A stretch of DNA of 41,992 nt. Source: an uncultured Clostridia bacterium. Its GTDB lineage: Bacteria; Bacillota; Clostridia; Saccharofermentanales; DTU023. The translations under genes and the position numbers were made by a program. The stretch is from contig CAKZWV010000021.1 of NCBI GenBank assembly GCA_937922005.1, positions 1 to 41,992 of the forward strand, in the 5' to 3' direction. Below the pieces are notes generated by a model that saw only the letters and a program-made list of their open reading frames with translations, ran no database searches and was not told the origin of the DNA. The stretch's first letter is position 1, and each line of letters begins with the position of its first letter. This document shows, piece by piece, positions 1 to 7,565 of the stretch.

Positions 1-1082
1 CCCAGGTCTTGCAGGCCTGCCATCTTGGTATTTACCTGGTCCGCCCAGTGCTCTTGGGCTAGATTCAAAACTTGGTCCCCCTGGGTCCACCCGTGTTCAA
101 AAAGGGCCAAACCCGGATGGTCTAGGATGGTCTTTGCTAGGTCCAAAAGGGGCGGGTAGCAGGCTAGGCCTCCCTCATCTGCTTCGAGGGCGGACCGGGG
201 ATCATTAAGGAGGACCTCTCCGTCTTCATCCAGTTCATCTCGAGAGATATAAGGGGGATTTGCTAGAAATACATCAAAGGCCTCCACTGTTCCCTGATCA
301 TGACCTAATTGCGCCAGAAGGCCTGCCTGATCAAAGAGGTCGCCCACAAAAAAATGGGTTCTGACGTCGGCTTTCACGCCCCCCGAAGGGCTATCCTCTA
401 TCAAATAGGCTGCATTCGCTTTCGCATAGGAAACGCAACTGGGGTCTTGGTCAAAGCCCCAAAGGTCAATCCGAAGGGTAAAAAGCGAGGGCTTGTCAGC
501 AGTCCGAGAGGCTTGGAAAAGCTGGGATTGCTCCTTATCAGCGATCCAATCCAGGAGGGCCCTAATCAGGCTAATCCCTAGACAGCCAGAGCCCACACAG
601 GCATCTATGACTCTAATATGGAGGAGAGGGGGGGGAAAAGGAAGGCCGGATGGGGGGGGCTGGATTATTTGTTGGCGGGAAGGGGACGGGCTCGATCCTA
701 GCCTCTGCTCGATTTTATCCTTCAAGAAAGCCAGGGCTTCGGCCACCAGAAGCTCCGAATCAGGGCGGGGGATGAGGCAAGCCTCACCCAGGGCAAAGGG
801 ATAGCCAAAAAAGTAACCCAGGCCAAGGACTCGTTCTGGCAGGTGGCCCTCTTTCAAAAGCTTAGGTAAGACCTGCAAAAAATACTCCTGCGACCAGGTC
901 AGGGGTTGACGGCTAGATGGCCCCAGAGTCAAATCATAATAGGAGTTGATGGGAGGGCCAAAGGCTAGGTTTAGAAACTTTTGAAAGCGGGACCATGAGT
1001 CCTCATCGCTATAAGCGCTGTGGATGGCCCGGCTTAGCTGACGAACCCGGCTGCCTAAAGTTGCTTGGGAAGCTTGGGACAC
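1..1082 (-). CDS. prmC: Peptide chain release factor N5-glutamine methyltransferase, 3' end cut by window edge
   Basis: PrmC (HemK) methylates the glutamine of the GGQ motif of release factors RF1 and RF2, using S-adenosylmethionine, in the cytoplasm. The frame shows the family's substrate-side motif LIPRPDSELLVAEAL, an AdoMet motif I (VIDACVGSGCLGIS) and the catalytic NPPYI at about residue 275. The start is taken as GTG at 1082, two codons after the TAA of the upstream gene and in the same frame; no in-frame ATG lies before the conserved part. NPPYI comes about 90 residues later than in E. coli PrmC, because the N-terminal domain is longer and the region between motif I and NPPYI carries serine/proline-rich insertions. 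The frame is still open at position 1, near where the family normally ends, so only a few residues are missing. rpmE, two genes upstream, is a usual neighbour of prmC. Confidence 0.9.
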   Translation of the reverse strand, partial: MSQASQATLGSRVRQLSRAIHSAYSDEDSWSRFQKFLNLAFGPPINSYYDLTLGPSSRQPLTWSQEYFLQVLPKLLKEGHLPERVLGLGYFFGYPFALGEACLIPRPDSELLVAEALAFLKDKIEQRLGSSPSPSRQQIIQPPPSGLPFPPPLLHIRVIDACVGSGCLGISLIRALLDWIADKEQSQLFQASRTADKPSLFTLRIDLWGFDQDPSCVSYAKANAAYLIEDSPSGGVKADVRTHFFVGDLFDQAGLLAQLGHDQGTVEAFDVFLANPPYISRDELDEDGEVLLNDPRSALEADEGGLACYPPLLDLAKTILDHPGLALFEHGWTQGDQVLNLAQEHWADQVNTKMAGLQDL

Positions 1083-1085
1083 GGG

Positions 1086-3392
1086 TTAGCGTCTCTTACT
1101 AGTGGCTGAAGATCTGTTTTTTGAATCTGTTTGGTCTGTGGAGTCTGCTTTGTCTGTTGAGTCTGCTTTGTCTGTTGAGTCAGCTTTGTCTGTTGAGTCA
1201 GCTTTCTCTTTTGAAGAGCGATCAGCCTCTTCTTTTTTGCCCCCGCTTTCATCACTTGACTTTTCATCCTGGTCCTTCTGTGTCTCATCTGTTTGGGAAG
1301 ACGCATCACCGGCCTTCTTGTCAGCCAGATCCTCAGGCTCATACCACTCCAAAGGAGCTGCAGGATCATAACTGCCAAAGCCATCCATATCCAAATAGAG
1401 ATCCTGGTAGCCCGATTTGCCAGGTTGGCGATTATAAATCAAATAGCCTTGTGGCGTTGTAATTACTTTGGCATGTTGAACGGGCAGGACTAAATGAGTC
1501 AGGGCTGGATTCGTTGGATCTGTCGCATCCAGGATGGCAAGGTTAGAGGCTCCCTCCTTGGAAGTTGCAATGAGCCACTTGTCTTGGGTCCAGGGGTAAA
1601 GCAAGAAAACGGGCGCCTTAATGTCTCCACTCCTGCGCAATTTTCCCTCTTGGTCGTAGAAAAGGAGCTTCATTCTATTTGGGGTGGAAATTCCGGACCC
1701 TTTGCTACTCATCTGCGCCATAATTACATAGAGGCCATCCCCATGGGGGTAAACAGCCATGGCCTGCTGGCCTTTCTTCACGTTCATATGAAGGCGTCGG
1801 TCATTCCAATAGACCCGGTAGTCGTAATAGTTGATATAGCGAATATTTGCTTCGTCGTCCCCCAAAATGCTGGTCTGAAACTGATTAGCATTGTAGTTAA
1901 AATAATAGAGGGGGACAGGACCCTGGAAGCTCGTAAAGCAAGGAATGGTCTTGACATCCCGGTAAGTCACCACGGGGCAAGGGTCCCCAACTTCTAAAGA
2001 GCTGCCAAAGGGGGCATTGGTCGTCCGTAGATCTTGCTCTTGGATTTCTAATTTTCCCTTTTTCTTATTTTTTTGTTCTGTATTATGGTTTCGCCGGTCG
2101 GATTCTTGCTCTGACGCATTGGTAGAGTCTTTTTCGGAAGTGGCTGTATCGTCCGTAGGATCCGTGGCGTCGTTAGTACTTTCTTTCGTGGATTCTTTTA
2201 CAGAGTCGGCAGAAGACTCTGTAGAAGAGGCATTGGTCTCTTCCTCGGACTGCAAAACCTCTTCCTCCTCCGTTTTGCTCTCCTCCTTAGGAGTCCCCAA
2301 AACCATATTTCCATCGTATTGGGCCTCTACCTTGGCCCAGGCTTCAGCCTTAAGCTTGTCTTCCTGGTCATTTCGCCCTACATAGATCTGACGCTCTAGG
2401 CTCATCTCTTCTTCGGTCAGAGGTCGAACCACCTCTTGACTGATTTCCAAAGTGCAATTTTGGACTTCATCGGCATCGGGGCTAGTAAAAAAGCAAGCAG
2501 ATGCCACAAGCTTAGAGCCCTTTTGATGGAGAATGGGCAGGGACAGAGGGGAAATATAGTTGGCCTGGTGGATCGGATATAAGGTCTTTTTCTCAGGATC
2601 GAGGGATAAAATCTCACAACGATTAAAATTTCTTTCCCCAGGAAGGGCTAAAACCTTAGCCGATAGGACGATAAAGGACCCAACAGGGCCGCCGGATAAA
2701 ACTTCCAGCAACTGGGTCGCTGGAAACTCATAGATGACCTTTGGACTAGGATGGTCGGCCTTCAAATCACAAGCCATTACGGCCTCCGCCACAAAGGGGA
2801 GGCGCTCCTTTTGATCAGAAATCTTCCGCTTGTTTACGGTATAAACGAGGGTGCTTCCATCAAAGTAGAGCGGGGTCAGACTCCTTCCCCTGGAATTTTT
2901 GGCATAGGTCCCCATCAAAAACTTACTATTTAGGTAAGTCAGACCCTGAACCTTACCCCCCACCAAGTCCGTGTCCTTGAGGCTCGAAGGCGTAACCAGG
3001 GAGGATAAAGTGAATTCAGGAGTATTTTCTTCTTCATTCTCCTCTTCTCCTGGTTCAGTCCCTTCGCCTGGCTTGTGACTTACAGCTTTCTCCTCATTGT
3101 CCGAAGGGTCCTCATCACCTGTCGTAAGAGACTCACTTGCTGACGATAAAGGATCCTCCATTTCCTTATCCTGATCCTTTGCAGAACGAGATTCCGAAAT
3201 CGTCTGGTGACTTGACCTGCCGATTTTGCGAGTTTCTTTACTATTCATCTCTGTTGCAAATATTCCCTCAGCCCCCCGCAAGGGAAAGATGAGGGCTACC
3301 AGCATAGCGACCGTTACCCCGATGAGCAGGGACCGTCTCAATGCCTGGACAAGGCCAGAGGATGGGTTACTAGGTAAAAAGGATTTTTTCAT
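1086..3392 (-). CDS. Large secreted or membrane-anchored acidic protein of unknown function
   Basis: Function unknown. The 768-residue product starts with a basic stretch and a hydrophobic segment (about residues 22-42) that reads as a signal peptide or N-terminal anchor, so most of it should lie outside the membrane. Then come an acidic Glu/Ser-rich linker (about 45-130), a folded region rich in beta-strand-like Gly/Tyr/Trp patterns (about 130-350), a second Glu/Ser/Thr linker (about 370-450), more strand-rich sequence (about 455-680) and a highly charged Lys/Asp/Ser tail with STDKAD repeats. The spacing of aromatic strands suggests a beta-propeller split by a linker, but this is inference. 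The ATG at 3392 follows AGGAG at 6 nt. It sits between rpmE and prmC, two translation genes, with no visible functional link. An extracytoplasmic sensor or scaffold is possible. Confidence 0.75.
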   Translation of the reverse strand: MKKSFLPSNPSSGLVQALRRSLLIGVTVAMLVALIFPLRGAEGIFATEMNSKETRKIGRSSHQTISESRSAKDQDKEMEDPLSSASESLTTGDEDPSDNEEKAVSHKPGEGTEPGEEENEEENTPEFTLSSLVTPSSLKDTDLVGGKVQGLTYLNSKFLMGTYAKNSRGRSLTPLYFDGSTLVYTVNKRKISDQKERLPFVAEAVMACDLKADHPSPKVIYEFPATQLLEVLSGGPVGSFIVLSAKVLALPGERNFNRCEILSLDPEKKTLYPIHQANYISPLSLPILHQKGSKLVASACFFTSPDADEVQNCTLEISQEVVRPLTEEEMSLERQIYVGRNDQEDKLKAEAWAKVEAQYDGNMVLGTPKEESKTEEEEVLQSEEETNASSTESSADSVKESTKESTNDATDPTDDTATSEKDSTNASEQESDRRNHNTEQKNKKKGKLEIQEQDLRTTNAPFGSSLEVGDPCPVVTYRDVKTIPCFTSFQGPVPLYYFNYNANQFQTSILGDDEANIRYINYYDYRVYWNDRRLHMNVKKGQQAMAVYPHGDGLYVIMAQMSSKGSGISTPNRMKLLFYDQEGKLRRSGDIKAPVFLLYPWTQDKWLIATSKEGASNLAILDATDPTNPALTHLVLPVQHAKVITTPQGYLIYNRQPGKSGYQDLYLDMDGFGSYDPAAPLEWYEPEDLADKKAGDASSQTDETQKDQDEKSSDESGGKKEEADRSSKEKADSTDKADSTDKADSTDKADSTDQTDSKNRSSATSKRR
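1134..1205 (-). repeat. Four tandem 18-bp repeats in a coding sequence
   Basis: Four adjacent 18-bp units (1134-1151, 1152-1169, 1170-1187, 1188-1205) differ at only two positions. On the coding (minus) strand each encodes one KADSTD hexapeptide, giving the charged C-terminal tail of the secreted acidic protein. Being a multiple of three, gain or loss of units would change tail length without shifting frame. Confidence 0.9.
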
Positions 3393-3450
3393 GGAGTACT
3401 CCTAACAAAAATGGAGGACATAGGCCCTCATCATGAAATAAACGATATTC

Positions 3451-3490
3451 AAAAAAACGGAGAATCTTCAAGGAAGTCTCCGTTTTTTTC
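3451..3490 (-). terminator. Rho-independent terminator after rpmE
   Basis: Arms AAAACGGAGA and TCTCCGTTTT enclose a short loop that can itself fold (CTTC/GAAG), followed on the minus strand by seven T. It starts immediately after the rpmE stop codon. The structure is nearly symmetrical, with a T-run on either strand. Confidence 0.85.
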
Positions 3491-3709
3491 TTATGCTTTC
3501 GCATTTTGCTCTGCGATGGCCTGACGTCTCTTAAATTTCTCAATCTTACCACCGGTCTTTAAGGCCTTTTGTTTGCCTGTATAAAAGGGGTGGCAAGCGG
3601 AACAGACGTCGACATTGAGCGTCTCACGGACTGACTCCGTTTCAAAAGTGTTCCCGCAGGCACACTTGACGACACATTTCCCATATTGGGGATGGATACC
3701 TTGTTTCAT
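3491..3709 (-). CDS. rpmE: 50S ribosomal protein bL31, zinc-binding type
   Basis: bL31 is a small protein of the large ribosomal subunit that bridges the central protuberance and the small subunit. The 72-residue product begins MKQGIHPQYG and carries the four cysteines of the zinc-containing (C+) form: C-A-C near residues 16-18 and C-S-A-C near 36-39, followed by HPFYTGKQK, the family signature. Zinc-containing L31 commonly acts as a zinc reserve in Bacillota and is often paired elsewhere with a zinc-free paralogue. The ATG at 3709 follows AGGTGA. The gene has its own consensus promoter about 140 nt upstream, a hairpin just before the start and its own terminator, so it is a monocistronic unit, perhaps with some readthrough to the secreted protein gene and prmC. 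Confidence 0.97.
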   Translation of the reverse strand: MKQGIHPQYGKCVVKCACGNTFETESVRETLNVDVCSACHPFYTGKQKALKTGGKIEKFKRRQAIAEQNAKA

Positions 3710-3728
3710 ATTTTCACCTCACATAGAA

Positions 3729-3760
3729 GGGGTGCGTAGCCTTGATGGTACGTATACCCC
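3729..3760 (-). promoter_or_regulatory. Leader hairpin upstream of rpmE
   Basis: In the rpmE 5' leader, about 20 nt before the start codon, GGGGT (3756-3760) pairs with ACCCC (3729-3733) and CGTA with TACG inside it, closed by a 10-nt loop. Autoregulatory L31 leaders are known in Bacillota; that this is one is inference from position only. Confidence 0.4.
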
Positions 3761-3853
3761 AACGGTTTGGCTTTTAAGAAGAAACAGGGTCCTCGTCCTC
3801 CCGGGGCCATCCTAGCCACAAGAAAACTCACCCTCTCTTCAAAACCAGCGTAC

Positions 3854-3882
3854 AGTATAACAAATAAGAAGAGCCATTGCAA
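3854..3882 (-). promoter_or_regulatory. Sigma-A promoter of rpmE
   Basis: On the minus strand a -35 TTGCAA (3877-3882) and a -10 TATACT (3854-3859) are spaced 17 bp. Transcription would start near 3847, leaving a leader of about 140 nt before rpmE. Confidence 0.8.
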
Positions 3883-3886
3883 TATT

Positions 3887-4369
3887 TTAAGAAAAAATTC
3901 GAACGACCCCCAGGGTCCCTAGGCTCATTAAAAAAGCAGCTAAGAGGATACCTCCAAGGGCCGCTATGCAAGTTTCTTTAAAGTCTAGGTCCAAGAGCGA
4001 GGCTGCCAGGGTGCCAGTCCAAGCCCCTGTCCCTGGAATGGGAATCCCAATAAAAAGAAAGAGGGCCCAGTAAATGCCTTTTTTATCCCTCTGCAGCTTT
4101 CTCCCGGCTGCTGCGCCACGGTCCAAGAAAAACTGGAAGAAGCGAGCTAGTTTTGGGGCTGGCAGGGAGCTCCCCCAAATTAAGACCTTTCTAGCTAAAA
4201 AGAAGATCACCGGTACGGGCAAAATATTCCCAACAAGGGCCAGGCATAGAGCTGGCCAAAAAGGCACATTCCAGCCTAGGGCATAGACCACCGCTCCTCG
4301 AATTTCAATGAGGGGAAGCATGGAAAGGAAGAAGGTAAAAAGGTATTTGTACAACAAATCTGGGATCAT
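3887..4369 (-). CDS. Small multidrug-export family membrane protein (COG2426-like)
   Basis: A 160-residue integral membrane protein with about four hydrophobic segments. Near the N-terminus it has LPLIEIRGAVVYALG and, in the middle, GNILPVPVIFFLARK, both typical of the Sm_multidrug_ex family (COG2426, PF06695). A second glycine/proline motif, IGIPIPGTGAWTGTLAASLL, matches the repeated half of the fold. The family name comes from an early resistance report; the true substrate is not established, so a transport role is inference. The ATG at 4369 lies 8 bases beyond the murE stop with AGGAA before it, so it should be translated from the murE transcript. It is the last gene of the cell-wall operon and ends about 30 bp before the rpmE promoter -10. 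Confidence 0.8.
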   Translation of the reverse strand: MIPDLLYKYLFTFFLSMLPLIEIRGAVVYALGWNVPFWPALCLALVGNILPVPVIFFLARKVLIWGSSLPAPKLARFFQFFLDRGAAAGRKLQRDKKGIYWALFLFIGIPIPGTGAWTGTLAASLLDLDFKETCIAALGGILLAAFLMSLGTLGVVRIFS

Positions 4370-4377
4370 GGCGGTTC

Positions 4378-6159
4378 CTACTGGCCTCCAAAGGCTTGTA
4401 TTTCAGCCAATTCATCCAAGTGAACCCGTTTACCCCGAATCAGCTGGAAGTTTTCATGGCCCTTCCCAGCAAAGACGACTAGGTCATATGGCTGAGCCAT
4501 GGACAAAATCTGATGGATGGCCTCTCTCCGATCTGCGCAGGCAAAGACCTGTTCTTGAGGAAAGGCTGGAGGAACGGCAGCTTTCATATCAGCTAAAATC
4601 TGCTCAGGATCCTCATACTCTGGATTGTCCGAAGTAAGCATCATCACACTGGCATAGGCTGCCGCCGCTTCCGGCAATTCTCGACGCCGCTCCTTGGTTT
4701 TCCCTCCGACGCTACCAAAAAGGCAGAGGATCCGTGAGTGGGCCCCTCCTCCTGCCAAATAAGTCTGGTACGTGGGCAGTTCAGCAATGTTAGACTGAAT
4801 CTCTTGGACAGCTTTCAGGCAAGAACGGAGACTAACCCCGTTATGGGCATAGTCAATGATGCAATAAAAATCCTTGCAGGGATAGAGGTTCATCCTACCT
4901 GGGACCTTAAGGGCTGGGGTTATTTGTGCTAAGAGGTCGAGTTTTTGAGAAAATTCAGGAATAATTTCGGCTGCCACCGAGAGGGCTGCCCCAATATTCT
5001 CCCTATTAAAGCTCCCAGGCTCCTGCAAGTAGAAAGACCGGTTGGCGTAGGTGAAAAACTCCCCGAAAGATAAGGGGCCTGGTTCGCCTTTCGATTTTAA
5101 ACCTATGAGAGCTGACGAATGGGGATCAGACTCTGCCGACAAATGGAGATCAGACTCTTCAGCCTCTTGTGAGAAATAACGCAAGGGAAGGCCCGTCTCT
5201 TTGGCTTTTTCTTCAAAGTATGCCAGTCCCTCTCCCCGGCAGTTGAGGTGGATCATCCGAGCCTGAGTAAAGAGCTTAGCCTTAGAAGCCCGGTAGTCCT
5301 CCTGTGTGGGATGCTCTCTGGGCCCAATATGGTCTCGGAAAAGGTTAAGCCAGACTGCATGGTCAAAAGTCAGGCCAGCACACCTTCCATCCTTCCCTGC
5401 CTGAGACGAATACTCCAAGACCGCCACTTTAACCCCAGCCTTTACAAAGGTCTGGAGGACCTCCCAAAGAAGGGGTGCCCCGGGGGTAGTATTAGCTAGA
5501 ACCTGGTAGGGACCAGCTATCAAGGATTGGAGGGTCGTAGTACGATTAGCTTCTTGCCTAGCTCCCTGCCTAGAAAGGGCGCTGGCCAAAGGGTCTTCTA
5601 TAGACCAATCCTGGCTTAGGAAAGGGGACTTCCAATCAGAAGGGGGGAGATAGACCCCACAGGTACCAATTAGGCCGGTTTTGATACCAAAGGCATTAAG
5701 CATTTCGTAGAGGTAAAAGCTAGAAGTGGTCTTTCCTTTGGTTCCCGTGATCCCTACCAAGGTCAGTTTTTCTTCAGGATGGCCATAGGCTAGGGCACTC
5801 AAATCGCCCAAAGTTTTGGCAAAAGAATCTGGGGGCACAGAGAAAAAGAGACAAGGCTCAGAAAAGTTCTGGACCAGGGGCAAGATTCCCTCTTTTTCTT
5901 TTTCAACAACAAAGATTCGGCTTCCCTGGGCATAGGCTTGAGGCAAAAAGCTATGGCCGTCCAAGTCATGACCCTGGTGGGCCAAAAAGACCTCCCCTGT
6001 GGCAATCTTTCGAGAATCGACCTGGAGGCCAGTCCAAGTTATAGGCAAGGCAAGCTGGTCTGCAAGGTCTTGGGACCAGACATAAAAAGCCTTTTTTGCT
6101 GGATCCCAGACAAAGGGATTTTTTCGAAAACTAAGTGAAAAAAGCGAAGATAAAAGCAC
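4378..6159 (-). CDS. murE: UDP-N-acetylmuramoyl-tripeptide synthetase (MurE-type Mur ligase)
   Basis: MurE adds the third amino acid (m-DAP or L-Lys) to UDP-MurNAc-L-Ala-D-Glu in the cytoplasm, using ATP. The 593-residue product shows the ligase P-loop GITGTKGKTTSSF (about residue 135), NTTPG, a degenerate EVSSH motif (EYSSQ), the carbamylated-lysine region (ASKAKLF), DYAHNG and a C-terminal SDNPEYEDP (about 508). m-DAP-adding enzymes typically read DNPR at the last motif; here Arg is replaced by Glu, which argues against m-DAP and for another residue such as lysine, but substrate cannot be fixed by eye. It is about 100 residues longer than usual through an insertion around 165-215 and acidic loops. 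The GTG start at 6159 has AGGGAG at 6 nt, right after the stop of the amidase-like gene. A MurE paralogue adding a different residue is the main alternative. Confidence 0.88.
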   Translation of the reverse strand: MLLSSLFSLSFRKNPFVWDPAKKAFYVWSQDLADQLALPITWTGLQVDSRKIATGEVFLAHQGHDLDGHSFLPQAYAQGSRIFVVEKEKEGILPLVQNFSEPCLFFSVPPDSFAKTLGDLSALAYGHPEEKLTLVGITGTKGKTTSSFYLYEMLNAFGIKTGLIGTCGVYLPPSDWKSPFLSQDWSIEDPLASALSRQGARQEANRTTTLQSLIAGPYQVLANTTPGAPLLWEVLQTFVKAGVKVAVLEYSSQAGKDGRCAGLTFDHAVWLNLFRDHIGPREHPTQEDYRASKAKLFTQARMIHLNCRGEGLAYFEEKAKETGLPLRYFSQEAEESDLHLSAESDPHSSALIGLKSKGEPGPLSFGEFFTYANRSFYLQEPGSFNRENIGAALSVAAEIIPEFSQKLDLLAQITPALKVPGRMNLYPCKDFYCIIDYAHNGVSLRSCLKAVQEIQSNIAELPTYQTYLAGGGAHSRILCLFGSVGGKTKERRRELPEAAAAYASVMMLTSDNPEYEDPEQILADMKAAVPPAFPQEQVFACADRREAIHQILSMAQPYDLVVFAGKGHENFQLIRGKRVHLDELAEIQAFGGQ

Positions 6160-6170
6160 AACTCTCTCCC

Positions 6171-7526
6171 TTACGATGACGGTTCCGTCTCTTGGCTCGG
6201 CTGATCCGAGCTACAATAATAGGCATAAATAGTATTTGCAATGGCCTGGGCTAAAACCTTATTCTGGTCGTCGCTTTGGATTATTTGTAGGTCGCGGGTA
6301 TTGGTGAGGTAGGCAGGTCGAAAATCAACGGAAAGCAGGGATGTCCAGCGTTCCAGAGGGGATTTAGTAGCTCGAGGTAAGAGCATATCTTTGGGGGGAA
6401 GAAGCTTGGGCAAAAGACCTGTGGTCGTCTGTAAGAGGAGAACGGCCAGGCGGTGGCGATCTTCCTCTGGAAAGCCCATCCAAATCGGATAGGCTGGTTG
6501 GTCTCCCTCTGCAATCTGACGGAGAAGCTCATCATCTGCTAAATAAGCCACCTCACAGCCCGCCCGATCAGGGTGGGAAAAGTTGGCGTTGAGGCCAATG
6601 TTGATCACCAGGCAGTCTTGAAATTGACCCTGGAGGTCCAAAATCATCTTGAGAGACGGGGGACAGCCGTAGGGAACAAAGACCTCCTCATTTTTCTCCG
6701 AAGGGGCCCCCTGTAAGAGGTGGTTGAAGTCAGGATGATCCTTATAAGCAGGTGCAATGGCCTTTCCCAGGCGAGCCAAGAGGCTTTGAAGTTCAGGATG
6801 ATAGAAAGACTCAGAAGCCAGTTCCCGGTCAAAGCGGTCACAAATATTGTAGGCAATGGCTGCTGCCCTCTGGGTATCAGAAAGATCCCGGTCATTTTCT
6901 CGTAGGAGGATGACCTTAGCCCCTAACTTCTCTAGGTTGATCTTAGCCTCCTGAGCAATTTTTAAAGTAATATCTTTCCCACGCACAGGCGTAAAAGCCT
7001 TGTACTCCGTTTGAGATGCAGTCTTGAAAAAAACAGAACTTGAGTTCTCAGCGGATGGATTGTCGATAGAAGAGGATGCAGTTGCATCGGTCTTGGATAT
7101 GGAACTTGGATCCGAAGCCAGAGACATCGATCTTTCTATGGCTGGGGAGGCCGGTTCCTCATGGATGCCTCCTTGGGCATCTAGGTAGACAACAGGCCCC
7201 CAATCATCTCCCCCATACATGGGATTGAGAAAAACTGTCAAATCCCGTAAGGGGCGGTCGGCTACCGGGCGTCCCTCCATAGTACTGAGATCCACCTTAT
7301 GAAAGTCTGACCAATAAGAAATCGGGGGCCATTGGTCTTCCCCATCTTTATTGACAGCTACCAGGGCCCCCTCTTTCACCGGAAAGGGTGCCAATTGACG
7401 ACGCTCACTCGGAGGAAGTCGCCTCTGATCCCGGGCAAAAAGATAATAAGCCCGGTTCAGAGCCCCAACTATTAAACTTACCAATAAGATCAGTGTGATG
7501 GCCACACGGGCTTGTTCTCTATTCAA
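6171..7526 (-). CDS. Amidase_3-like protein lacking all zinc ligands (probable pseudoenzyme)
   Basis: A 451-residue protein with one N-terminal membrane segment (about residues 9-29) and an extracytoplasmic region shaped like N-acetylmuramoyl-L-alanine amidase (Amidase_3). The order of motifs is preserved but the catalytic residues are not: the zinc site DPGHGG reads NPMYGG (about 97-102), the zinc Glu before KD reads GKD, the third ligand in SIHANA reads NIGLNA, and the catalytic Glu of VETGFLSN is not conserved (FRPAYLTN). The family helix pattern LKIAQEAKINLEKLGAKVIL and the C-terminal AIANTIYAYY are intact. A Ser/Ala-rich linker of about 45 residues splits the domain. The TTG at 7526 is the only plausible start. 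Lying between glmM and murE, it may bind peptidoglycan or regulate a real amidase. Function is inferred; the substitutions are seen. Confidence 0.75.
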   Translation of the reverse strand: MNREQARVAITLILLVSLIVGALNRAYYLFARDQRRLPPSERRQLAPFPVKEGALVAVNKDGEDQWPPISYWSDFHKVDLSTMEGRPVADRPLRDLTVFLNPMYGGDDWGPVVYLDAQGGIHEEPASPAIERSMSLASDPSSISKTDATASSSIDNPSAENSSSVFFKTASQTEYKAFTPVRGKDITLKIAQEAKINLEKLGAKVILLRENDRDLSDTQRAAAIAYNICDRFDRELASESFYHPELQSLLARLGKAIAPAYKDHPDFNHLLQGAPSEKNEEVFVPYGCPPSLKMILDLQGQFQDCLVINIGLNANFSHPDRAGCEVAYLADDELLRQIAEGDQPAYPIWMGFPEEDRHRLAVLLLQTTTGLLPKLLPPKDMLLPRATKSPLERWTSLLSVDFRPAYLTNTRDLQIIQSDDQNKVLAQAIANTIYAYYCSSDQPSQETEPSS

Positions 7527-7565
7527 TGATCTCTACCATTCTCCCTGATGCAATGACTGCCCAGG

